A DNA stretch of 64,000 nt from Blastocatellia bacterium (GTDB lineage Bacteria > Acidobacteriota > Blastocatellia > Chloracidobacteriales > Chloracidobacteriaceae), in contig JAIBAN010000013.1 in the NCBI GenBank assembly GCA_019695185.1, positions 45,193 through 109,192 of the forward strand, in the 5' to 3' direction. A program made the translations under genes and the position numbers. Below are positions 53,526 to 61,485 of the stretch, one piece after another (the first letter of the stretch is position 1; every line of letters starts with the position of its first letter). Below the pieces are notes generated by a model. The model saw nothing but the letters and a program-made list of their open reading frames with translations, searched no databases and had not been told where the DNA came from.

Positions 53526-56500
53526 AAACAGCTTCCCTGGTCAGTTCCGGCGGATTCTGCCCAAATGCGGCCACCGTGGGCTTCGATATAGCTGCGGGCA
53601 ATCGAAAGCCCAAGCCCGTTTCCCCTGGCCAGAAATTCGAATTGTCCTGATGTGTGCGAATTGGGATCCGAACCCGTATAAAAGTATTCAAAAATCCGTT
53701 CCAGCTCTGTTGGTTCAATGCCAATTCCGAAATCCTGCACGGCAATCCGAAGCGTGTTGTTTTCCAACCTGGCCCGCACCCGGATTTCACCTGCGTCCGG
53801 ACTAAACTTGATTGCATTCTGTAAAATATTGGTCAGGGCCATCCGCAGCTTGTCCCGGTCCACGGCACACACCAGAGTGTCCGGCACATCCAGGCTCACC
53901 CTTTGTTTTCGTTCGGCCAACCCCTGTCTGAATTCAACCGGAATGCTCCGAACCAGTGCCGCCACGTCGCTTGCCAACGGTTCGATGGAAAACTGGCCGG
54001 CATTGATTTTAATCATTTCAAGCATGGCTTCGAAACTGGCTGCCATCCGGTCAACCATGCGCTGACAGGCTTCCAGCGATTGTTTTTGTTCCGGGTTCAG
54101 TTCGCCAAAATACCCTTCCACCAGCGTGTCGTGGTATCCCTTGAGAACGGCCAGCGGGGTTCGCATTTCGTGCGAGGTGACAATCATAAAATTGGTTTTC
54201 ATCTGGTTGAGCTGGTGCAATGTGCTTGTGACGGCTTGTTCGTTTTGATAGAGCCGCTCCAGTTCCCGCAATGATTCCCCAATCATGATGTTTTTGGCTT
54301 CCAGTTCATCGCGTTTTTCCGCCAGTTCGCCATAGAGCCGGGCGTTTTCGATGGCTACCGCCGCCTGATTGGCCAACGATTCGACCAATTGGCAATCGGA
54401 TTTGGTAAAGGGTGGACGTTCTACCGGACGCCGGACCATAAGGACCCCTACCACCCGCCCTTTGCGGGAAAGAATGGGAACTTGCAGGAATCCGGCAATG
54501 CCAAATCCAACCAGCGTTTCCCGAAAGGCAACATCGTCTTCGGTTTGAATATCGTTGACAATTTTGGCAACGCCCAGCGTGACAACCCGCCCGGAAATCC
54601 CCATGCCCACCGGAATCCGATACTCGGCATCCTGCCAGCCGTCCAGCCAAATCCGGCGAAACACAATCTGGGTATCCTCCACAAAACCAATGCCGCCCGG
54701 CAGGCCAGTCACCAGCCGGGCGCTTTCCTCGGCAATGGCCTGCAAGACGGTTGCCAGCGCAAGTTGGGAATTGATGATTTGAATGCTTTCCAACAACTGC
54801 CGCAGGGCACTGATGCGTTGTTCCTGGATGTGACGGATGGTTTCAAGGCGCTGCCGCTGGTGCCGTTTGAGGGATTGAATCCGCCAGGAAACTCCGCCAA
54901 ATCCAATCCCTCCCAGCAGCAGAACCAGCAGAAAACTGGCCCACCAGGTTTTCCACCAGGGCGGCAAAAGTTCAAACCGGAAGGTGGCCCCGACTTCGTT
55001 CCAAACTCCATCATTGTTACAGGCCAGCACTTGAAACTCATAGGTTCCCGGCGGCAGATTGGTATAGTAGGCTGTGCGTCGGGTCCCGACCTCGTTCCAG
55101 GAACTGTCAAACCCATTGAGGCGAAACTTGAACCGCACTTTGTCAGGTGAAAGAAAGCTGAGTCCGGCATAGTGGAATTCAAATCGTTCAACTCCAGCCA
55201 GAAAGGTCTGTTTTTCACGTAAGAGAGCCACTTGACCGTCCACCACCACCTGACTGATGGTGACCGGCGGTGGCAGGAGGTTGTGCCGAATACTCCCAGG
55301 GTCAAACACGGCCACTCCGCGTATGGTGGCAAACCAAAGTCGCCCGTCCCGCCCCCGCCAGGCCGCCGGTTGGGACGAACCGCTGCACTGGTTGGTTGGC
55401 AACCCATCAGCCCGGTCAAAGAGTTCATACGGAAGCTGGTTTATGATTCCCCGGTCGAGTGCATCCAGGTCTGATTTGCGCACCTTGTAAACACCTCGGT
55501 TGGAACTCAGCCAGAGCTGTCCCTGACGGTCTTCCAGAATGTGAAATGATTTATTGTCAGGCATTCCCTGCCGGACGGTATAGGCCCGAAAGGTACCGTC
55601 CCGAAACCGGTTGAGCCCGCCGTCGGAGGTTCCAATCCAAAGATTTCCCTCAGCGTCGGCATGGAGGGCCAGCACGGCATTGTCGGTCAACCCGTTGGTT
55701 TTGGTATAGGACCGCAATCCGTCGGCTTGAAAACAGGTCAGCCCGTTGATGGTTCCAGCCCAGATGGCTCCCTGCCGGTCCTCGCAAAAAGCAAACACAT
55801 AGTCATTGGAAAGCCCGTTGCGGGTGGTGTAGGTGGTCCATTTGCCATCGGTCAGACAGGAAACGCCCAAATGAGTTCCAACCCATAAACGATGACGACT
55901 GTCTTCAAAAATTGCCCGGATGTTGTCGTTGGAGAGTCCATCCCGAACCGTGAAGGTCGTCATGGCACCGTCTTTCAGGCGGCACAAGCCGCCCCCGGTG
56001 GTGCCAATCCAGAGCGTTCCGCTCTGGTCTTCCCACAAAGCCTTGACGAGATTGCTGGGCAACCCTTCTTTTGTGCCATAGGTAGTGATTGACCCTTGTG
56101 CCAGACAGGCCAAGCCGCCACCGTCGGTCCCAACCCAGATGCGGCCCTGCCGGTCTTCGAGGACCGTGCGCACAAAATTATTGGGCAGCCCCTGTTGGGT
56201 GGTGTAAGTGGTAAATGCAGTGGTTCGCAACCGGCACAGCCCGCCATTGGTGCCAATCCAGAGGCTTCCTTCGTGGTCTTCGCAGAGGGCCTGGACTGCA
56301 TTGTCAGGCAACCCCTCCCTGACGGTCATGGCGGTCAAGCCAGTTCCATTCAAACGGTTTAACCCGCCCTCTGTGCCAACCCAGAGATTGTCGTCGCGGT
56401 CCTGGGCAATTTTCAGGACCGTGCCGGGAGTCAGTCCTTCGGTTGGACCATAGAGCCTCCATTGGTTCTGTTCCTGCACCCAGACACCAGTTTCACTTCC

Positions 56501-57208
56501 GACCCAAAGCCTGCCCTGCCGGTCGGTAAAAAGGGCTGAAATATATGAATTGCGGAGCTTTTCCGGGTCTTGAGCCGACTCGAAATGCTGGTGTTCAAAC
56601 CGGTTCAGGCCATTGGTGGTTCCAACCCATAGAACTCCTGGGGTACTTTCGGAAAGCGCCAGAATCGAATCATTCGAAAGCCCATGTTTGGAGGTAAAGG
56701 ACGCGAACCGGCCTTCCGGCAGCCGACAACTGAGCCCCTGTTCAGTGCCGACCCACAGATTTCCCTGCCGGTCTTCCAAAATGGCCCGGATGATGTTGCT
56801 GGCCAGTCCCTGTTCGGTGGTAAAGGCTTTGAATTTTCCCTGCCAATACTGCAACAGGCCACCACCAAAGGTGCCTACCCAAAGGGCACCCTTCCGGTCT
56901 TCGTACAAAGTCCAGACCCCATTGACCTGCATTTCAGGAACGTTGCGGGAGGAAAACACCGTAAAGGTCACCCCGTCAAACCGGACCAGTCCTTCCCAGG
57001 TTCCCAGCCAGATATAGCCGTCACGAGTTTGGGTGAGCGTCAAAACCGAGCTTTGGGGCAGTTCATCCTGCCAATTGCTTTGGGAATATTGGGTGAGGGC
57101 TTTGTGTGGGTCGAGCGCCAGCAACGGAGAACCCAGGCTGGCCGGCAAAAAAGCGGCAACGCCCAGACAGACGAAAAATGAGCACAGCTTTTTGAGAAAA
57201 GCCCTCAT
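53444..57208 (-). CDS. propeller-sensor histidine kinase with GAF domain
   Basis: 1254 residues. Signal peptide (about 1-32), about 14 propeller repeats (about 35-605), Y_Y_Y (about 670-745), membrane helix (about 748-770), GAF domain (about 805-960), then a kinase: H-box SHEMRTPL (phospho-His about 1010), N-box NILQNAIKFSP (about 1130), G1 DFGIGIEP (about 1165), and the GNGLGLSIARSYIEAHGG G2 box (about 1200). It should autophosphorylate and pass phosphate to a response regulator; none is adjacent. The ATG at 57208 follows GGAGACC and starts the signal peptide; the frame extends upstream to 57304 without support. Its 3' end overlaps the DUF218 gene. Confidence 0.93.
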   Translation of the reverse strand: MRAFLKKLCSFFVCLGVAAFLPASLGSPLLALDPHKALTQYSQSNWQDELPQSSVLTLTQTRDGYIWLGTWEGLVRFDGVTFTVFSSRNVPEMQVNGVWTLYEDRKGALWVGTFGGGLLQYWQGKFKAFTTEQGLASNIIRAILEDRQGNLWVGTEQGLSCRLPEGRFASFTSKHGLSNDSILALSESTPGVLWVGTTNGLNRFEHQHFESAQDPEKLRNSYISALFTDRQGRLWVGSETGVWVQEQNQWRLYGPTEGLTPGTVLKIAQDRDDNLWVGTEGGLNRLNGTGLTAMTVREGLPDNAVQALCEDHEGSLWIGTNGGLCRLRTTAFTTYTTQQGLPNNFVRTVLEDRQGRIWVGTDGGGLACLAQGSITTYGTKEGLPSNLVKALWEDQSGTLWIGTTGGGLCRLKDGAMTTFTVRDGLSNDNIRAIFEDSRHRLWVGTHLGVSCLTDGKWTTYTTRNGLSNDYVFAFCEDRQGAIWAGTINGLTCFQADGLRSYTKTNGLTDNAVLALHADAEGNLWIGTSDGGLNRFRDGTFRAYTVRQGMPDNKSFHILEDRQGQLWLSSNRGVYKVRKSDLDALDRGIINQLPYELFDRADGLPTNQCSGSSQPAAWRGRDGRLWFATIRGVAVFDPGSIRHNLLPPPVTISQVVVDGQVALLREKQTFLAGVERFEFHYAGLSFLSPDKVRFKFRLNGFDSSWNEVGTRRTAYYTNLPPGTYEFQVLACNNDGVWNEVGATFRFELLPPWWKTWWASFLLVLLLGGIGFGGVSWRIQSLKRHQRQRLETIRHIQEQRISALRQLLESIQIINSQLALATVLQAIAEESARLVTGLPGGIGFVEDTQIVFRRIWLDGWQDAEYRIPVGMGISGRVVTLGVAKIVNDIQTEDDVAFRETLVGFGIAGFLQVPILSRKGRVVGVLMVRRPVERPPFTKSDCQLVESLANQAAVAIENARLYGELAEKRDELEAKNIMIGESLRELERLYQNEQAVTSTLHQLNQMKTNFMIVTSHEMRTPLAVLKGYHDTLVEGYFGELNPEQKQSLEACQRMVDRMAASFEAMLEMIKINAGQFSIEPLASDVAALVRSIPVEFRQGLAERKQRVSLDVPDTLVCAVDRDKLRMALTNILQNAIKFSPDAGEIRVRARLENNTLRIAVQDFGIGIEPTELERIFEYFYTGSDPNSHTSGQFEFLARGNGLGLSIARSYIEAHGGRIWAESAGTDQGSCFYIEIPQVGLGVSLSQGRIPENKVFSR

Positions 57209-57406
57209 TGTCGTGGTCTCCGCAGGTTGTGTAGAGGTGCAGGACAGGAGTTGCCCCAGTGTAGCAGTTTTGCGTCGGCCTTGGGAATCTTTCGGGGGAA
57301 CCATTTCGGCTGCCGGGCGTTCACCCTTTCAGTTGGGTCCACACCTGTGCTTGTATCCGCAACCAAATCTGACCACTAATCTCACGCTTTGTATAAAAGG
57401 GTTTCC

Positions 57407-58477
57407 ATGAAACGATCTGTTTCCATTTGTCTGACGGCGCTGTTTCTGGCAATGGCTGGTGTATCTGTCTGCACTGCTCAGACCCCGGCCCCTGCTGCTG
57501 GACTGACAGCCATGGTTCCGCTCAAAAAATCGGCTCGCTGGTATTATGAACGGGCGTTGGTTCTGTTTACCCAGGAAAAAACGGGGCACGCCGTGGTCGA
57601 ACTCTATCGAGCTGAAGAAGGTCAGCGGGTCGCCTACGAAGTGGTGGAAGCCAAATTTCAGCACAAAGACCTGACCCCGGCTGAAAAGGCCGAGAGCGAT
57701 TCCATCAAAGAACAGTTAAAAGAGCAGGACCGGATGATTGCCTTTTTGTTGGGAATCATTCAACGGCGGAATCAGCGCACGGTGGATGCCATCCAGATGT
57801 TTGAAAAAGTGCTCGAACCAGGGGCTCCGGAACATATCCTGGCCCGGCTGGAAATGGCTCGTGCCTATGCCGACCTGCGCGGATGGGATAAAGCCTGGGG
57901 ACAGGTTCAAAAACTGGTCAAGTTATTGAATGTACGCGATTCCCGGACCAACGGCGGGATGAGGCAAATTCAAACCTGGCTGCCCCGTTACAAGGAACAA
58001 GGGGCAGAAAAAAACCTGGCGGAAGGATTCAAAATTGTGCTTGCCGGGATTGAAACGGTTCTTTTTGACAGCGGGGCCAAATACCGGGAATGGACGTTGG
58101 GCCTGAAAGTTCGGGACCCGTATGTTTATAACGAAGTCATTCGGCTTTTCCAGGAAGACGAAAACCCGGAGGAAACCCGTTTGATGCTGACAGAAGCCAT
58201 TCGGGTTCGGGAGGGCTTTGCTCCGATTCCATTGCTTGGGTTGGGGGACTTTCAGGAAAAAGTGGCGGCGGCGGCTGAAAAAGAGAAAAAATACGATCTG
58301 GCGCGAACCGAATATACTGCCGCCATTACCAGCTACGAAGCCGCCTCGGCCCAACTGAAAGCACTTGATTTTGCCGAAGGCAAGGATTTTTCGACCGACC
58401 GGATTGGGCAATTGCGCCGGAAACTCGAAACTCTGCCAAAAGCAGGCACGCCGTTTGAGAAAAGGACTGAGGACTGA
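57407..58477 (+). CDS. exported TPR-like protein, WYYERAL family copy 2
   Basis: 356 residues. Signal peptide (about 1-24), then [17 protein letters not shown] (about 44) and TPR-like helices with MFEKVLEPGAPEHILARLEMARAYADL (about 132). IRVREGFAPIPLLGLGDFQEK (about 265) matches the paralogue at 51259. Part of the helical region is Lys/Glu-rich and probably coiled-coil. The last four residues (Arg-Thr-Glu-Asp) and the TGA stop are encoded by GGACTGA repeat units, so the native C-terminus may have been replaced. It starts 198 bases from the divergent histidine kinase gene, suggesting a functional link. Confidence 0.75.
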   Translation: MKRSVSICLTALFLAMAGVSVCTAQTPAPAAGLTAMVPLKKSARWYYERALVLFTQEKTGHAVVELYRAEEGQRVAYEVVEAKFQHKDLTPAEKAESDSIKEQLKEQDRMIAFLLGIIQRRNQRTVDAIQMFEKVLEPGAPEHILARLEMARAYADLRGWDKAWGQVQKLVKLLNVRDSRTNGGMRQIQTWLPRYKEQGAEKNLAEGFKIVLAGIETVLFDSGAKYREWTLGLKVRDPYVYNEVIRLFQEDENPEETRLMLTEAIRVREGFAPIPLLGLGDFQEKVAAAAEKEKKYDLARTEYTAAITSYEAASAQLKALDFAEGKDFSTDRIGQLRRKLETLPKAGTPFEKRTED

Positions 58478-58515
58478 GGACTGAGAGGATTTTTCAGACC
58501 CCAGACCCTGAACTC
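58464..58515. repeat. short GGACTGA array with a degenerate GGGTTCA-family tail
   Basis: Three GGACTGA units (58464-58485) overlap the end of the TPR gene and supply its stop codon. A short degenerate run (CAGACCCCAGACCCTGAACT) follows at about 58495-58515. Confidence 0.8.
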
Positions 58516-58536
58516 TGATTTCTTTCCACCCGTTCC

Positions 58537-59316
58537 TCAAGTTCTTTTTCGAATCAAAATTTCACCAAAAGTCTGTTCTTGAACGATGGTTGCGGCAAGT
58601 TCTTTGACCAGTTCCAGAATGGCCAGAAAGATGCACACCAGTTCGGTTTTGGATTGGGCCGCCTCAAACAGTTCGCGGGCATTGACGGTTGTCTTGTGTT
58701 TGAGCAGGGATAGAAGTTCCTGCATTTTTTGGGCCTGGGTGATTTCCTCGCGGGCGATTTCCATTTCCAGCTTTTCGCGGCGGCGTTCAAGAATCCGGCG
58801 AAACGTGTCAAGCAGGTCAAAAACCGTGGCCACCACTTCGTTGTCGAGGTCGTTTTCAATTTGGGGACGAACATAAACCGCCTGCTCGACTTCGGCGCGT
58901 GACCAGAGCATGTGGGCGGCTGTTTTGTATTTCTGGTGTTCCAGCAACCGTCGCACAAGGTCCGCCCTGGGGTCTTCGGCTGGCTCCCCGGTTTCGCCTT
59001 CAGCCAGCGGGGCTTTCGGCAGCAGCATGTGCGACTTGATATGAATCAGGGTCGCGGCCATAACCAGGAACTCGCCGGCCATATCCACGTCAAGCTCCTG
59101 AATTGCCTTGATATAGCTGAGGTATTCTTCGGTGATGCGGGCAATCGGGATATCATAAATATCTATTTCATCCCGCTTGATGAGAAAGAGCAGCAGGTCA
59201 AGCGGCCCTTCAAACCCTTTCAGTTTGACCTGATATTCGGTTGCGGCAGATTCCCCGGTAAGGACACTTTCCAAATCAGGACGAATTCCTGGTGCGGCAA
59301 TGGTGCTTTTATTCAT
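58537..59316 (-). CDS. scpA: segregation and condensation protein A
   Basis: 259 residues. Kleisin subunit that bridges SMC heads with ScpB for chromosome condensation. The N-terminal domain YQVKLKGFEGPLDLLLFLIKRDEIDIYDIPI (about 28-58) and the following DMAGEFLVMAATLIHIKSHMLLP (about 78-100) are diagnostic. The C-terminal winged helix (about 205-259) ends with EQTFGEILIRK. The start is 3 bases after the M50 protease stop, so the two are one operon, a common arrangement (scpB often follows but is not here). Confidence 0.94.
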   Translation of the reverse strand: MNKSTIAAPGIRPDLESVLTGESAATEYQVKLKGFEGPLDLLLFLIKRDEIDIYDIPIARITEEYLSYIKAIQELDVDMAGEFLVMAATLIHIKSHMLLPKAPLAEGETGEPAEDPRADLVRRLLEHQKYKTAAHMLWSRAEVEQAVYVRPQIENDLDNEVVATVFDLLDTFRRILERRREKLEMEIAREEITQAQKMQELLSLLKHKTTVNARELFEAAQSKTELVCIFLAILELVKELAATIVQEQTFGEILIRKRT

Positions 59317-59319
59317 GAC

Positions 59320-60045
59320 TCAGATTGAAAGGAGGAAAAATAAACCTCCAAAAACCACACTGAACATTGGGCCGGTGACCATGCCGAGCAACCCGGTCAT
59401 GGAGCATCCCAGGAGGATGAACATTCCATAAGGCCGCAGGCTTTCATACTGCTCCTGTAAATCGGGGGAAAACATTCCCAGCAGTGAGGCCAGAATATGG
59501 CTTCCATCAAGGGGCGGAATCGGCAGCATATTAAACACCGCCAAAGTAATGTTAATCATCAAGGCGATGCAGAGGATACAGGTCAACGGTTCAGCCATCC
59601 CGCCGATTTCGCCGGTGGCGGTTTTGCCACGCATGATTGCGAGCAGCATGTGGTAAAACGTCCAGGGGGTTAAAACCCCAACCACCATCATGATCTTGAG
59701 CGTAATGGCACAGAGCGTCGCCAAAAGGAGATTGCTGGCCGGTCCGGCACCCGAAACCGCAATATTGGCAAAGGTTTTGTCATTCCATTTGTTGGGGTCA
59801 ACCGGCACGGGTTTGGCCCAGCCAAAAAACATGGCACTGCCGGTAATGAGTGAAATCAACGGAAAAACAATGGTTCCAAGCGGGTCAATGTGGGCTATCG
59901 GATTGAGTGAAATCCGGCCCTGATAGCGACCGGTGTCGTCACCAAACCGTTCGGAAGTCCAGGCGTGGGCGCATTCATGAATCGTCAACGAAAACAGGAA
60001 TGCCAAAAACCAGAACAAAATATATGTAATGTCAATGTCCCGCAT
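59320..60045 (-). CDS. site-2-type zinc metalloprotease (M50 family)
   Basis: 241 residues, four to six membrane helices. The zinc site HECAH (about 23, HExxH form) lies in the first helices and the third ligand in NMLPIPPLDGS (about 173). FGWAKPVPVDPNKW is typical of the YwhC-like group of M50 proteases, which cut within membranes. The ATG at 60045 is preferred (AGAGG five bases before it) over an upstream TTG. It is the first gene of an operon with scpA. Confidence 0.9.
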   Translation of the reverse strand: MRDIDITYILFWFLAFLFSLTIHECAHAWTSERFGDDTGRYQGRISLNPIAHIDPLGTIVFPLISLITGSAMFFGWAKPVPVDPNKWNDKTFANIAVSGAGPASNLLLATLCAITLKIMMVVGVLTPWTFYHMLLAIMRGKTATGEIGGMAEPLTCILCIALMINITLAVFNMLPIPPLDGSHILASLLGMFSPDLQEQYESLRPYGMFILLGCSMTGLLGMVTGPMFSVVFGGLFFLLSI

Positions 60046-60061
60046 ATCAACCTCTGCCAAA

Positions 60062-60207
60062 GTTCAAGGTTCAGGGTCCGGGGTTCAAGAACTCTGAGAT
60101 ACAGAATACAGAAGTATAAAGCTCTTGTCGCTGGGGGTAGTGCTGCTTTTTGCCTTGTGCTTTCTGCTTTCGAAAACCCTGAACCCTGAACCCTGAACCC
60201 TAAACCT
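60062..60207. repeat. GGGTTCA heptamer dyad
   Basis: Degenerate GGTTCAG units (60062-60090) face about four inverted CCCTGAA units (60174-60207) across a core of about 83 bp. The right arm runs into the stop codon of the IPT/NHL gene. Confidence 0.82.
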
Positions 60208-61247
60208 TAATTTGTTGCCAGATACCCCTTCACCCCCAATGGGGCGCGATAAATTTCCTGAGTGGTGGCCAGAACGGTATGGCCCTCCTCATCAAACGCC
60301 AGTCCAATGAGGGTGTTCCCGGCCAGGACGTTTTCAGCCTGTTGCCCGGAGGGCGAAATTCGAATGATTCCCCGATGGCCGTTCAGGCTGGCCACCACAT
60401 AGAGGTTACCCTCCCGGTCAAAGGCCAGTCCTTGCGGGCGTCCCAATCCGGTGAAAAATTTCGAAACTTCGCCGTCCGGATTGATCCGATACACCGTTTC
60501 GCGGCTACCGCCCGTGGTTGGCCCTGTCACAAACAGGTCGCCGTCGGGATGAAAGGCCAAGTGAAAGGCTGAAACACTGGGTTCAATTTCGGCAAACTTC
60601 CGGGCATGGCCGGTTGAGTCAACTACAAAAATTGTGCCCTGACGGTCACCAACAAACAGACGACCCTTGCGGTCAAAGGCAATTCCGGTGGCAATTCCCA
60701 ATTCTTTGGAAAAGGGCTCGACATCCTTGAATGGTGAAACCCGGTACACCACTCCGTCAAACCGGCTGGACAAAAAGAGTGTGCCTTCGTGGTCAAAGGC
60801 AAGACCCGTGGGATTGAGAATATCGCTCAAATATTTGGCGGCTACCCCGGTTGAGGAAATCACCCAGACGGAAACCTCCACTTTTTTTCCGCGTGCGCCG
60901 GAAATAGTGGTGTAAATGCTACCGCTGTCCAGGTCAATTGCCGGGTTTGCCACCGGATGCAGGTTTTCAGCCAGCAATTCACCTATTTGAAACGGAAAAA
61001 TATTGCTTTCCTGGTCACCGGAGCAGAGCCGGACACCGGCTTCAAGATCACCAGGGCGGTGAACTTCCGGAATCCCGGCAATCACACGTCGGTCTGAGGC
61101 ACTGATAAGCCGGCCCCGCACGCCCCCGAAATGCACATGGGAGTTTGTAAAATTGGCAACATCAAAGCCTGTGCAGGTAATGACGATTTCGCCGCCGGGA
61201 ATTCCGACTTGGGGGTAAATCTCAAGGATTTCAAGTTTCGTAGCCAT
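60207..61247 (-). CDS. IPT and NHL/SMP-30-like propeller protein
   Basis: 346 residues. An IPT domain (about 4-90; EIYPQVGIPGGEIVITCTGF) precedes a six-bladed NHL or SMP-30-like propeller (about 110-340) with repeats such as GLAFDHEGTLFLSSRFDGVVYRV and GIAFDRKGRLFVGDRQGTIFVVD. No signal peptide is visible from the ATG at 61247, unlike the other propellers here, so location is uncertain. An upstream in-frame start at 61301 adds 18 residues with no export signal either. No catalytic residues recognised. It diverges from the vWA gene. Confidence 0.8.
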   Translation of the reverse strand: MATKLEILEIYPQVGIPGGEIVITCTGFDVANFTNSHVHFGGVRGRLISASDRRVIAGIPEVHRPGDLEAGVRLCSGDQESNIFPFQIGELLAENLHPVANPAIDLDSGSIYTTISGARGKKVEVSVWVISSTGVAAKYLSDILNPTGLAFDHEGTLFLSSRFDGVVYRVSPFKDVEPFSKELGIATGIAFDRKGRLFVGDRQGTIFVVDSTGHARKFAEIEPSVSAFHLAFHPDGDLFVTGPTTGGSRETVYRINPDGEVSKFFTGLGRPQGLAFDREGNLYVVASLNGHRGIIRISPSGQQAENVLAGNTLIGLAFDEEGHTVLATTQEIYRAPLGVKGYLATN

Positions 61248-61485
61248 TGCACATCCGAAATGGTTGATTGTGTTCGAAGTATCAAAACTGCGGTGGAGCA
61301 TATCACAGACCCCAACCCTGAAAAAAAGACTCCAGCGCGGCTTTTTGAAGGATGCAGCTTCTTTGCTCCGTTTTCCCCAACGTCAAAAAATAGAAGGACG
61401 AAAAAAATTCGGGAACCAAGGGGAATGCACTGCGACTACAGGGCACATATCACACAATCTTGTATTTGCCGGGAGTCACCTGTTT

